This document shows positions 34,970 through 45,523 of a DNA stretch of 64,000 nucleotides, piece after piece. Position numbers and translations under genes: made by a program. Position 1 is the stretch's first letter; each line of letters begins with the position of its first letter. The notes under the pieces were generated by a model. That model saw nothing but the letters and a program-made list of their open reading frames with translations, searched no databases and was not told where the DNA came from. Source of the DNA: Tanypteryx hageni (taxonomy: Eukaryota; Arthropoda; Insecta; Odonata; Petaluridae); the NCBI GenBank assembly GCA_028673005.1, contig CM054116.1, positions 134,655,681 to 134,719,680 of the forward strand, read 5' to 3'.

Positions 34970-35776
34970 CTAAGTATTACTACTGCTAGTTGCCAATTTT
35001 GATTGCTGAATAATGGAAGTTTTTCGGACTGGGACTGAATCAGGTGTGGGGATGGCATCTCCAGTGGCAAAAGAAAGAACTGGCGGAACCCTGGTTTTTG
35101 TAGTTGGTGCGATCTTCTGCTTTGCCATTTGGTAATCGCCTGAATCGAAATACTTTTGCTGTTGGTCAAAATAAAGTACAACATTAATAAGTAGCATAGA
35201 TGTCATTCTAAAATACTGACAACGGATATTCATAGAAAAATACCCCTTTCGCAAGCCTTTTCTGTAAAAATCCTGAATGTCCAGTCATTGGTAGCCCCGC
35301 TTTCGGAAATTTGACTTTTAGTTTGGCTTCTTCTATTTTTTCTAACTCTTGATTGGTATACGAATGCTGCGAAATTGAAACATATAGCTTTAATATATGT
35401 CAAGACCACTTGGTAGAGCAAAAAATGTATTGCATAAACTGAATATTTAAATAAAATATTAATTTATTAAATCAACTACAAGAATAAGTTTGATAATGGA
35501 AAATAGAACCGAGTTTGACATAATCAATGACAACAATAACACCAATTCCATCAAACATTTCAAAATTCAGCATTATAAAAGGTCAAAACCTCGCCTCCAG
35601 AAAATAATTATATACAAATAGGTTTGGGTTATTAAATATTGAGTAAAAATGTATGTAGAATTAAAATTTTAAATTCAAACCTCATGCTCCGTACAAGGTT
35701 CCGCTACTTCTTTGGTTTCATTTTCACATTCCGTAGAATCTTCTGATTCTTTTGTTGTAGCTTCTAATTCCGACAT
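34970..35776 (-). CDS. endos: Alpha-endosulfine / ARPP-19 family PP2A-B55 inhibitor, three exons
   Basis: Exons on minus: 35776-35681, 35366-35244, 35158-34970; 135 residues, all junctions phase 0. The acidic N-terminus (MSELEATTKESEDSTECENE) leads into ELEKIEEAKLKVKFPK and GHSGFLQKRLAKG, then the family signature QKYFDSGDYQMAKQK with Ser79, the Greatwall-kinase target that turns the protein into an inhibitor of PP2A-B55 at mitotic and meiotic entry. TGDAIPTPDSVPVRKTSI follows, with Ser121 in the conserved C-terminal PKA-type context, and SKLATSSSNT closes the protein. Length is normal for arthropods (about 120-135). The introns are short (314 and 85 bp) and free of transposons. The start is the only upstream ATG in frame and begins with the MSE sequence usual for the family. 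Cytosolic. Nothing is broken. Confidence 0.95.
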
Positions 35777-36584
35777 TATGACGCAAAAAAATTAATTAAA
35801 AAAATCTTTATCCGAATACTAACACAAAATTAACGGCACTAGAGAAATGTCTGAAAAATTATACGACCTAATTCTTCAGCCAATAACAGCCTGATACACC
35901 AGGACAAACCGTACACTCTCTTATGTCCTTATGTCACTTATGACAAGAAATAACAATGGCGGCATTACTCTGCGAAATAGTATACCACATCGTGCCTACT
36001 TATTTTATTTGCCAGTTTTCAGAAGCATATCAAGAGAAATACAATGCCATATTCCTATTTATTTTATTGCAAATCCACTTATATCAGGTTATCATTCGGA
36101 AATGAATATAATTTTTTTGAATTAGAAAATTTTGAATATATGAAAGTTTCAGGGGCAAGATGACCAATATCCATTACGATACAATTTAAATAAGAAACGC
36201 TTTTCCATCGCAAAAGTTTAAAATAATGACGTGCAGAAGAATAAAATGTAAATAACTAGATGAAATTGCAATATAACTGGATGTGAGTAATTCTACAATA
36301 ACATATTAGCGACAGTTAACTATTTTTCACAGAAACCGCGAAATTTGTATCATTTGCATTCGTTAAATTCTAAGGATTGCGTCAACATAACTTGACCCTA
36401 ATTAAAATGATATCTCCATGTCCATTCGTAATTTCAGTGATATAAAATAAATCCGAGACAAGTTTTACAATTTTTGCCTTAAGCTATGTTGAATGAAAAA
36501 AGTGCATATTACCAAACATTTTAATTATTATCGGTTTAAAATAAAGTACTAGACCATGGTTTTCCAACCATTTCAATATTGTCA
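35777..36584. other. Endosulfine 5' flank
   Basis: It should hold the promoter and 5' UTR. The frame 35931-36125 has no recognisable features. At 36550-36584 (CCATGGTTTTCCAACC) the left end of an old hAT-like element begins. Confidence 0.4.
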
Positions 36585-36698
36585 GCACCAAGTTGTATTT
36601 TGGAATATCAAGCGAGCACCAAGTTGTATCTTGGAGTATCAAGCGAGCACCAAGTTGTATCTTGGGGTATCAAGCGAGCACCAAGTTATATCCTAGAA
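36585..36698. repeat. 31-bp tandem array split by the hAT insertion
   Basis: Units start (GCACCAAGTTGTAT) at 36585, 36616, 36647 and 36678, exactly 31 bases apart. The fourth unit is cut at 36698 and resumes beyond the hAT element at 42618 (TCCTAGAATGTCAATGAGCA), followed by the start of a fifth unit at 42635. Confidence 0.9.
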
Positions 36699-37357
36699 CA
36701 GTGGTCTTCAAACTTTTTCGCTCGCGTACCCCCTAAAAGAATTTTGAAGACCTATGTACCCCCTCACATCTTTTTGAAGTTAACATCTAATATTTTTCAT
36801 CATAAGTTTAAATAGTTGCAAAAGATATAATTTTCGGCGTATTATAAATATTGACATTTTTAAATGAAACTCTTACATCACTCTTTTAAATGTATCCATT
36901 GGAATCTGAATACCATAGCGATTTGACACGCACCATCATCCATTTAAGAAGTTCAAGAACAATCTCTTTAGCAGTCGGAAATTTTACACGTTCTTTTTTC
37001 TCCTTGAACTCGTATTTCCATTCCTCTTTCCCCACAAAATTTTATCCTAAAGTAATATATTTCCATGCTTGAAAGTGTTTTAATGATCATACATCTCTGC
37101 AAAACATGTACATAAATTGAAAATTTTTAATTTTTTTATTTTACGTGACCATAAGGCTCTAATTTTGAAGTTTTCTTTTCGATTGAGTTATCATTACAAT
37201 TATTGTTAGTACACGATTGAGCAAAACAATATAAATATATTACAAATTTTATTAAACAATTATTAATCATACAAAGTAAAATTTTATTGGCAATGTATTT
37301 CATAATGAGATGGATGGGGCTGTTTTTTCAATTAGTTCATGTATCCGTAGATGAATA

Positions 37358-39228
37358 TTAAGTACTTATTGCTAGAATGACACAGGGTTCAGCATCAATT
37401 CTATTTCTATTTTTCGTTTTTATTGATGTAAGTGCTGAGAAACCTTGTTCACATAAATAGGTAGATGGGAATGGAAGGAGTTTTGTTACAGCAATGTCAG
37501 CCAATTCTTTGAACTCCTTCCGGGTTATATGCCAAAACTCACATAGTGATCTACCATCAAATATTATTTTTAATGACCTGTCAGCTGACAACTCGATTAG
37601 GTCCTCCTTCAATTTCGTTGAAAGCAAAGAATTGGAAACAACCTGATTTGCAAAAGGATTTGTTACCCAGTCATCGAAGCCATTCCCTTTCTCAATTTCT
37701 GGAAAGTATACCAAAAAGGCTTTACCAAGATTTATCAATTGACTGTTAATTATACCTTATACTCTTTCACTTAGAGACACCTTGTTTAACCCAATATATT
37801 CAGAAAGGGATGGGAAAATCGAAATATTGTTAATTTCCATACAACTTTGCCAACACAATATTTTTTTGATAAAACGCTTTTATCTTATCACGTGCCTTAA
37901 ATATATTTTTGTCAAAACCTTGGAGCTGTAGATTTAGCTCATTCAATTTATGGAAAATGTCCGCCATATAACCTAATTGGCAAATCCAGTCCTCATTTTC
38001 AAACCAATCAGCCAAATCGGACTTGCTTTCAGTCAGAAAAAGTCTGACTTCATTTTTCAATTCAAATAAACGTGTTAATACGCGTCCCCGGGACAACCAT
38101 CTCACTTCTGAATGCAATGAATGAATGAGTTGATCCCATTTCCTCACACATCACTTTAAAAAGACGCGAGTTTAACGCCTTAGACTTAATAAAATTTACC
38201 ATTTTAATGGCAACATCCAATGCTCCGTGCAAATCAGGACTCAACTTTTTTACACCCAAAGCTTGCTTATGAATAAGACAGTGTTCCCAAATTAATTTAG
38301 GGTTTAAAGCGCGGATACGAGCAATAAGGCCGCTCTTGTGCCCAGTCATTGCAGTGGCCCCATCCGTAGAGATACATATGCACCATTCCCAAAGTAAGCC
38401 TGAGTCAACTCGAATAAAAGTATCTAAAGTTTTGAAAATCTCTTCACCAGTTGCATTCCTAGGCAAGTCTTTGCATGCCATAATCTCATCAGCAATGCCG
38501 TTTTCTTCGCTGTAATAGCGGACATAAATTATTAACTGAGAATGATTGGCAACGTCCGTGGATTCATCAATCTGTAAGGCATATCTTTTATGAACCGCAA
38601 TTTCTGCCACAATCTGCTGGAGAACGTCTTCTGCCATTTCATGTACTCTACGAAGTACAGTGGTGTCGGAATAGGGAATCGATTTAATAGCAGTAATGGA
38701 CCTGGCATCTACCATCTTTTAAGCTATCAACAGTGCACCAGGTATAATAACCTTTTCTACAGTCGTGTACGATTTCCTAGCTTTCGCAGTGAGCAATGCT
38801 AATTCGTACGAGGTTTCCAAAGCGAACTTTGATGACTGCATGAAAATGTGAAGCTTATTTACATTTTTACTGTTATCCTCAGCCTTCCTCATAAAATAAT
38901 TAACAGTTTTATTTTTAGAGCCTGGATGTTTTGTAAATAAATGTCGTTGCAGGAGAGATGGTTTCGTACTATTGTTTGACAATGTTTGGTGACAAAGAAC
39001 ACACAGTGGTAAAGGAGGATCACTGTTATTGGAAACAAATCCATATTTTATGTAGGATTGGTCGTAGTATCGGTGTTTTTCTTTAAACTCAACTTTGGTA
39101 GTCCTTGGAACTTTATTTGGTTGAAAAATCTCCACTATATTCGAATCACAGCTTGAGTCTGTTTCCTGAGAAACTGCAACTGCCACCTTACCGCTTCCAA
39201 AGGGATTCTCATCTGTTTTCTTCATCAT
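37358..39228 (-). pseudogene. hAT transposase (ZBED5-like), nonsense and frameshift mutated
   Basis: The start at 39228 (MMKKTDENPFGSGKV) leads to a BED-type zinc finger: CVLCHQTLSNNSTKPSLLQR followed by HLFTKHPG. The RNase-H-like core follows: LQIDESTDVANHSQLIIYVR (first acidic site), CICISTDGATAMTGHKSG (second Asp) and EHCLIHKQALGVKKL. HSEVRWLSRGRVLTRLFELK comes next, and the C-terminal dimerisation segment FPSTYLCEQGFSALTSIKTK ends the protein. An in-frame TAA sits at 38719-38721. A frameshift occurs at a TTCA repeat near 38120-38135, where one extra 4-base unit breaks the frame, and further breaks lie at about 37760-37850. All core motifs survive, so decay is moderate. Vertebrate ZBED5-type genes are domesticated relatives. 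Confidence 0.88.
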
Positions 39229-40235
39229 CCCGATTCCTCTTTATTAGAAATTTATCCATGGGCTGACGAGTTTTCAAAATTTTAAATCGTATACAACGCC
39301 GATTCCTTCTGACTAGAAAGCAACAACTGCAATTCGAAACTGAAAGGAAATTTGTATGAAATACACCTAATTAAAAATTATACCAAAAAGTGAATTTTTA
39401 CTATCAAAGTTTTAATAATATTAAAATACTGTTGAATTCTTCAGATGAGGTAAAATTGCATCAAACAAATTTCTACATTGTAACTAACCGAAAAAGAATT
39501 TTTATTTTATGTAGTTCAGTAACAACGTGTATTTTATTAGTGAATAATTTATTTTATATGTTCGAGAAATACATCCCAATATTTAGATTAAGATTTTCGA
39601 GGAATATTATAAAAACCACTGAGAAATAAATCTTGCAAGATAGATTACTAAAAGCAGACAAGTCAAAATTAAAACGAAGGAGATCTAATAAAATTAATTT
39701 ATTCGTTTTTATGATAAGTTATAAAAAGAAGATAATAAATCAATATGCCGTTTCTCATTACTTAATTCGTAAAAATGCAATGTAAAGTGTAGATAAAATT
39801 TTAAGTTATCAGGCGAGGAGTATGATGAAAGGCAAGGTATTCCTTCGTTAAATGTGTGTGTGTTTATGTATCGAACTCTGGTGTTCGGCTTTTGGGAATA
39901 ATTAAATCAGAATCATATATAATAAATCAGAAATGACTCCATTAATTTCGTTAGGCATTATGATAAAATTTTTCCAATGGAAGAAAAAAGTATACAGGTA
40001 CTGCTAGAAACTAATCGGTCCGATAGCTAGCACATAAGTAATTATATTTTTTTGCTAATAGGAGGTAGAAAATATGAAATATTTTATAAGGTGAAATAAG
40101 ATAATAATTTACTGTAATTAGAATAAATAATTCTTGATTTTATTAGATAAAATATAATTTTAACTGCCTTTTTTATCTGCGGGTTTTTCCAGTGTATCTT
40201 GAAAATTTTGGTAGGCCTGGAAAACATTCCAGTTT

Positions 40236-40433
40236 ACCGGCCTCGGTGGTGGCAGGGTAACGCCCTCGCCTGCCAATCCGAAGGTCGCGGGTTCGAATCC
40301 CGCCTAGGTGGGTTTTTCTCCACCTAGGGCATGGATGTTTGTGATCGTCCTTGTTATTATGTTAATGAGCCCCTTGTAAAAGGCCGTTTACGGCTGTTTA
40401 GAGGCCGCATGGAAATAAATAAATAAATAAATT
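40236..40433 (+). repeat. tRNA-derived SINE with (AAAT)n tail
   Basis: The head GGCCTCGGTGGTGGCAGGG..AACGCC contains an A box, and GGTCGCGGGTTCGAATCCCG contains a perfect B box in tRNA spacing. A short tRNA-unrelated body follows (GTTAATGAGCCCCTTGTAAA) and ends in five AAAT repeats at 40411-40432. It lies within the hAT element, so it inserted later than that element. Confidence 0.85.
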
Positions 40434-40768
40434 TAAAAGAATAAGCTTCGCTAACCTGTACCGCTTCGGCTGTTCGAAGATGCTTTTCTTTCAAGCTAAT
40501 GGCACCTCCTAAGGGTGAATATTGAGAATAGCTGAAAATAATTGCTACGATCACAGCCTCGGAGAAACTTATGAAAATAAGTATGTATACAGGTCTCGAG
40601 AAGATAAAGATACTTTTCACAGACAACTTCACACCAAGAAGCCTTCTGACATGCACAACCACTTCCGATGAAAATCTTGCAGTAGAATAACAGAGAGTGT
40701 CTCTGTAGACACAACGGGTGGAGTTAAACGCTTGAAACCCATATGGTGAGGATGCCTTTAAGAACGAC

Positions 40769-41474
40769 CAGTGGCGGCTCGTGTATAGGCACTGCGGAAC
40801 TGCAGCACCCCCTATTTCCACTTGATATTATCGAAAACATTTAATATAATGAGTCCTTTTTTCTTTAATTCTTTCTTTATTTTTGTAGTACAATACATAT
40901 TCCTTAAGCTTAATGTCAGTACTTCAGTAGCCATCCCCCAGTTTATGAAAAAGATACAAAAATCTTTGTATGGAACTGTGCGTTTCACAGTGCCAGCGAC
41001 GTGGTGTTTGACTGTTGTGCGCATGCGCACATAGGAGGGGGGTGGGGAGGAATGCGGGACTGCCAGGTAGAGAGAGCACTGTTGCTCTCGCAGTGCCGGC
41101 TCTGGCGTGATGGTGGAATGAAGTTTATTTTACTCAGCGTGTGTTGCGCTTAAAAACCGTGTACCATATTCTTGAATGTGATAAAGTGTAGAAGAGTGTA
41201 GAATTAGATTATTATTCTGCTTCCAGCTATTCTATTTGATTCATTTTTTTTCGGTTCTTTTATGGATTTCATTTTTAAATGAATAGATCAAGCTTGAACT
41301 GTAACAATTTAAGTTAAAGTAAGTAAAAAATATTTTTTTTTGTTAAGATTTTATCAAGTTCCTGAATAAATTTTCTTTTTATACATGTTTTTTTCCTTTT
41401 ACACAATTTTAAAACAAAGGCTAAAAATTTTCTGGAGCAGCACCCCCACTAATTTTAGCTACGAGCCGCCACTG
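40769..41474. mobile_element. 706-bp hAT MITE, copy 2 (intact)
   Basis: Starts CAGTGGCGGCTCGTG and ends with the inverse CGAGCCGCCACTG. The flanking 8-bp duplication AGAACGAC (40761-40768, 41475-41482) is perfect. The interior is the inverted counterpart of 176-860 with very few differences. Frames such as 40812-41030 are shared by both copies but resemble no known protein. Confidence 0.95.
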
Positions 41475-42840
41475 AGAACGACAAATCACTCTGCAACAAT
41501 GAATGGTAACTAATTTGTTTCGTATCCTTCACCCAGTGCCATGCCCTTTTCAAACTTAACCCTAGCCCATTACACTTGTGTTCTTTTCCCTCGTAATGCG
41601 AGCTCCTTCTTAAATCATCTCCCCTTTGTTCCTTCACCATCCCCTTTTTTTAAAACGAGGAAAATGTTCTCTTTCATCTCCTCTCCCTCGGTCAGGAAGA
41701 TTTCTGGGAAGAAACTGACACTTTTCACAAGCCCTATTTATACTGCAACTAAAACATATGACGTTTATAATTTAACATTATAATCAAATCTGGAAAATCA
41801 TGAAAAACTATGCGACAATCTCTGATTTTACCGTGTAGTTTGTAAAGTATGGCGACCTCGAATGAAATATCAGCCTGCTCGCTTCTAATATTGACTTTGA
41901 TACCAACTACGCGGGAAATTTTATAAATTTCTATAATATAAAAGAATCATATTTGTACATTTTGTGTAAATAGTAAATTTATTTAATGTATTCGTTCATA
42001 AAACAAACAATAATAATTTTTCACCCGAGGTATTGCAAAGAATACTTTCCTCGATTAAGTCAATAAAAACTGCAACATCCTATCATATGCATAATAATTG
42101 CTATAATTAATCCATAATAAATATTACCCTGAAATTTATATAACTCGGCCAATATAAGTTTCATATCATTAGTATTGATAGCTATGCAAATATTGGAAGT
42201 TGCTCATTATCGAGGTCACGAAAAAGAGAGGAGGAGGTGTTGAGAGACAGAGGGTGGGAAAAGCTCATAAGGGGACTGCGGGAAGAAGGGCCTTGGTCGT
42301 AATTCTTCCTTGCCTTGGGAATGTGGGAAGAGGAAGGGTGACAAGTTTCTAGTTGCGTGAACCTAAGGAAGGTACTTGAAGGGAGCTGACGAACCCATGT
42401 CAGCGGGTGGGCGAAGGAGAATGTTTCGGTGGCAACTATTTTCCCGGCTCTTACTTTCTTTCCTCCCTCTTTCTATTGTCACAAGAAGTTCGAAAGTCAA
42501 AGATGCGCGTTCTCAGGCTTATCAATTTTTGGAAAGAGTACATATGGAAGTTAAGGATCTGGAAATTGATTCCCTTAAAATTATCCATGCTCGCGTACCC
42601 CAGTTTGAAGACCGCCGTCCTAGAATGTCAATGAGCACCACTATATGTACTTTTGCGAAGAAAGATATGAACATAAATAAAATGAATCAAACATCAAAGT
42701 TTATTAATAATAATCTTTAATATAATTAGTAAAAAGCAGCCGAACAAATTAAATTAGTGAAACGCATAGCAGAAAAGCACAGCGTATCAAGGAGCACAGC
42801 GGTGCTCGCGAAAATGAGGTTGGGAACTCCTGCACTAGAT

Positions 42841-43910
42841 ATAATGCAGCGGCTTCCAAAAGTTACAAAACCACCCCCGCCCCCCTCACCCCTCTTTGCG
42901 CCCCCTCTATCAACCAAAGTTTATAAACAATATCTACTGGACCTATAATTGCCATTAATACAACCACTTCAAGAAAAATCTGATCTGATCACCACATTAT
43001 TTCCCCATACCTGTAATATTTCTAAAAATTTCAAATAGGTTTAATGATGATAAATATTTGAAGGAACTGCGAGAAAAATTTCAAGACTCTTCAAACAACA
43101 GGAATAAACTCAAACCATAGCATTCTGATATTGGATATAGCCACGAGGGTCCAACAATTAAGAAAATAAAAAGGAGCGTTACTATAGCGCGTTTCACGTC
43201 GTCCGTGCACTGTTCTTATGGGAGAATCGCTATTCCATGTTATTTCCCCATGTTGCTCATTCTCGGGGTTGCCAATTCGTGCAAAATCCAGATTTTCGTC
43301 GTTTTTTGCATAATTACTCATTTAAACACCTAACGAAGGATGGGAAATTAACAAAATGAGTAATAAAATAAACTAAATACTTTTTAAACCGAAAAATCGC
43401 TATTTTTGCATGGTTAAACAATAGTTCCGTTTTCATCGAAACTGCCGAGTTTCTTCCGCCGCATTCATATTTGAAAGACCAAATATCTCAGTCTATTCGC
43501 TGAAATCAAACGAACATTTTTCTGTGGCTTTCGCAAGTGTTCCATAAGTCACACATTCTATTAAAAGGAACATGTAAAACAATTCATTGTTGTTAAAAAT
43601 TAAATAAAACCGAACGAGGCTCTCACATTCTGCATCAGTGCACGAAAATTTCACTCTCTTGCTAACTTACGTACTACTAGGAATAGGTGGGTAATATATG
43701 TGGATGAAATGGTGAGAAACGATTCAAGTTATTTTTGAAAGTGGAATGAACTCAATATCTTCATTGGTTTTCGAAATATGGGATTTTACATTTGAGCGCG
43801 AGAAACTTCTGCCGCCTCGTCGGAAACGTCTTGACTTAACGAACGTTGTACAGGAACCAATTAGGTCGTAAGTCGGGGGTCCGCTGTAATTCCAACCGCG
43901 ATATCTCCAA
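42841..43910. other. Spacer with dispersed repeat (see 42980-43190)
   Basis: 42860-42910 is a C-rich tract. 43190-43840 shows no gene; the minus frame 43091-43321 overlaps the dispersed repeat. The last bases before 43911 (GTAAGTCGGGGGTCCGCTGT) look like a Tigger-type end. Confidence 0.35.
42980..43190. repeat. Dispersed direct repeat, partner at 50690-50890
   Basis: Shared blocks in the same order and orientation: CTGTAATATTTCTAAAAA, AATAAACTCAAACCATAG, TTCTGATATTG, TATAGCCAC, TCCAACAATTAAGAAAA and AAGGAGCGTTACTA. Diverged by indels; no coding content or terminal repeats. Confidence 0.75.
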
Positions 43911-44014
43911 CCTCGATAATTCGAATTTCTATACTTCGAATCTCGATGATTCGAACCTCGATAACTCGAACTCCGATAATTCGAACCTCGATAATTTGAA
44001 CCTCGATAACTCTC
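43911..44014. repeat. 15-bp minisatellite (CCTCGATAATTCGAA)n
   Basis: Seven diverged 15-base units run in register from 43911. Because the unit length is a multiple of three it creates a repetitive open frame (43846-44031), which is not a gene. It probably derives from a Tigger-like terminal motif. Confidence 0.85.
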
Positions 44015-44224
44015 GTATTAAAGTATCATAAAATTATTCCAATGATATTTGAGTTCAATCTTTATTTATTTTATCCAGTTCATTTTCTCTTTTCTGAACT
44101 TGATCTGCCGGCAACAAAATTTCAAATAACACTAAAATATTTTTTATTTATATAAAGAATTAAATAAAAGAATGTAGGTCTTGCGTATGTGCAATATAAA
44201 TTAATTAAATTCATTACATTGCAT

Positions 44225-44440
44225 TAAGTAGATATGGATGATTTGCGTTGCATGGCGTCAGCAAGCTGTACAAGTTTCGGATTATAGCTGCTTATTGCTA
44301 GCCGCATAAGGTCGTCCAAGTGACTATCTGTTAAATTGTAGAGTGGACCCATGTTTGGATTTTATTATTTTCATGCTGGAGAGTGCTAACTTGCAAAGAT
44401 ACGTAGATCCAAAATATGCTGTCGTGTACAGAGGCGTACT
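44225..44440 (-). pseudogene. hAT transposase C-terminal fragment (GTF2IRD2/ZBED-like)
   Basis: On minus: AYFGSTYLCKLALSSMKIIK, then after a one-base shift NLTDSHLDDLMRLAISSYNP and KLVQLADAMQ, ending in a stop near 44233. This is the dimerisation domain that closes many hAT transposases. A shift in HGSTL marks it as decayed. Nothing of the catalytic core is present. GC-rich motifs GTGCGGCTCGCGAGCCACAT (44557 on) and TGTGCGGCTCGC (44590, 44830) nearby are typical hAT termini, so several fragments are mixed here. Confidence 0.7.
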
Positions 44441-45218
44441 TTTAGGAGGCTGTATGCATGGCATACGCAGCATATCTCATCACGCTGACCCTGTCTTGGA
44501 CCTCGCAGGCAGTATATTTTATACGTGACTATATGTATAGCAGACATGGCTATAGTGCGGCTCGCGAGCCACATGCGGATTTTTTGTGCGCAATGTGCGG
44601 CTCGCGGGAGAATGTAATTCATATTTTCCTTGAATCAATTTTATCTTAACCTCCCGAAGGCATGTTTAAATATGCGCCGAATCTATGCAACTTATTTTTC
44701 CGAGTTGTTAAAGAATAATTAAGTTTTTTGCTTATATCTTTCCTTAGATTTCCTTGTGTTTAATTTTCAACCCATTATCTCAGTTCTCGCTTGAGTGCGG
44801 CTCTTAATATTTTTTAGGATGCTAATGTGCGGCTCGCAGACCGAATTTTGATAATTGATCGTATTTTCTTGAATTTCTACTAAAACCGTTTTTGCGTTTT
44901 AAATCGTATTTTATCGGATTGCTGCCATGGAGACGATTATTACCGAACTCGGCTTGAACATAGACGAGTGAACAAATGGGTTATTTTCTTTTACGCTCGA
45001 CTACTCTTCAGCAATGGACAGTTGATCCAGACATATTAGCGTATAAACAGTAACATATTTTGAATTCGTTTATTTAAAAAAATATATGAAAAATACGTCA
45101 GAAAGAGATTTTGACATTGTTTTAAGTATTTTAAACCTAATAACGCTCTATTAATTTGCAATTTTCTCTCTCATTATAGTTAATGGTTTCAGTCATCACT
45201 TGGTGGAATTTCTTCATA
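44441..45218. other. hAT terminal fragments and dispersed repeat, no gene
   Basis: Three GTGCGGCTCGC motifs (44557, 44590, 44830) look like fragments of hAT ends. 44845-44944 is one copy of a direct repeat found again at 46214-46322. Frames 44343-44528, 44386-44622 and 44458-44649 overlap on both strands and are not supported. Confidence 0.4.
44845..44944. repeat. About 100-bp direct repeat, partner at 46214-46322
   Basis: Both copies read TTTTGATAATTGATCGTATT, then TTTTGCGTTTTAAATCG and TGCCATGGAGACGATTATTA with few differences, same orientation, 1.37 kb apart. Neither copy has visible terminal repeats. Confidence 0.8.
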
Positions 45219-45523
45219 ATGTAAAATAAAAAGACTTATTTGGTAATTCCACATAAACTTTATTAAAATCGATTTCCCCCCTCCCCTTACCACGAACATA
45301 CGTTCACTCCTTTCCTCCAATGATCGTTCGCTCCACCATCCCCTCACTATCCTCCCCAACTCACCCTCCTCCCCTCCCAACCCATTGTGTGTAGTACCTA
45401 TTGCTATAAATTGCTACCGGCTTTGAGTTTACTTCACCTGATAATGTTGCATTGCAACGAAACCTAGGTCGATTTTAATAAAATTTATGTGTAATTACCA
45501 AATAAGTCTCTTTATCTTACATT
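45219..45523. repeat. Fold-back element, possible Penelope-like relic
   Basis: About 55-bp inverted arms at 45219-45273 and 45468-45523 (shared GACTTATTTGGTAATT and TTTATTAAAATCGA, a few mismatches) flank a 190-bp, C-rich centre. The text before the right arm (CACCTGATAATGTTGCATTG, CAACGAAACCTAGGTCG) resembles 3' regions of Penelope-like retroelements. No reverse transcriptase is nearby, so the assignment is tentative. Confidence 0.6.
45438..45470 (+). ncRNA. Hammerhead-ribozyme-like core, probably inactive
   Basis: CTGATAA is followed by a 5-bp hairpin (GTTGC, loop ATT, GCAAC), then GAAA, a very short hairpin (CC, TA, GG) and TC. This is the order CUGANGA, stem II, GAAA, tiny stem III, UH of a minimal hammerhead as described in Penelope-like elements. 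The catalytic G of CUGANGA is A here, and the flanks show no convincing stem I, so activity is unlikely. It may also be a coincidence. Confidence 0.4.

Larger units (their letters stand above)
36699..42617 (-). mobile_element. 5.9-kb hAT transposon, defective, with nested insertions
   Basis: The left terminus CAGTGGTCTTCAAAC and the inverted right terminus CGGCGGTCTTCAAAC are flanked by an exact 8-bp duplication TCCTAGAA (36691-36698 and 42618-42625). Both subterminal regions carry GCTCGCGTACCCC. It encodes a broken transposase on minus (37358-39228) and has accepted a SINE (40236-40433) and a 706-bp MITE (40769-41474). The empty site can be read directly in the 31-bp array. Confidence 0.93.
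36553..42840. mobile_element. Old hAT-like element (outer layer of the nest)
   Basis: The left end CCATGGTTTTCCAACC and, inverted at the right (42824-42840), GCAGGAGTTCCCAACC are matching decayed termini of a hAT type. Without the 5.9-kb insertion the element would be only about 370 bp and would contain the 31-bp tandem array. No target duplication could be recognised, so its exact edges are uncertain. Confidence 0.5.

Noticed and set aside
42376..42720. 114-codon plus ORF with a hydrophobic start, as a secreted protein
   Set aside because: It runs through the hAT terminus and the target duplication into the 31-bp array; the C-terminal half is element end sequence.
36553..42840. 8-bp target duplication for the outer hAT-like element
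   Set aside because: No matching octamers were found on both sides under any reasonable end placement; the element is too old.
43846..44031. Asn/Asp/Leu-rich repeat protein (NLDNS repeats)
   Set aside because: Created by a 15-bp minisatellite whose unit length is a multiple of three.
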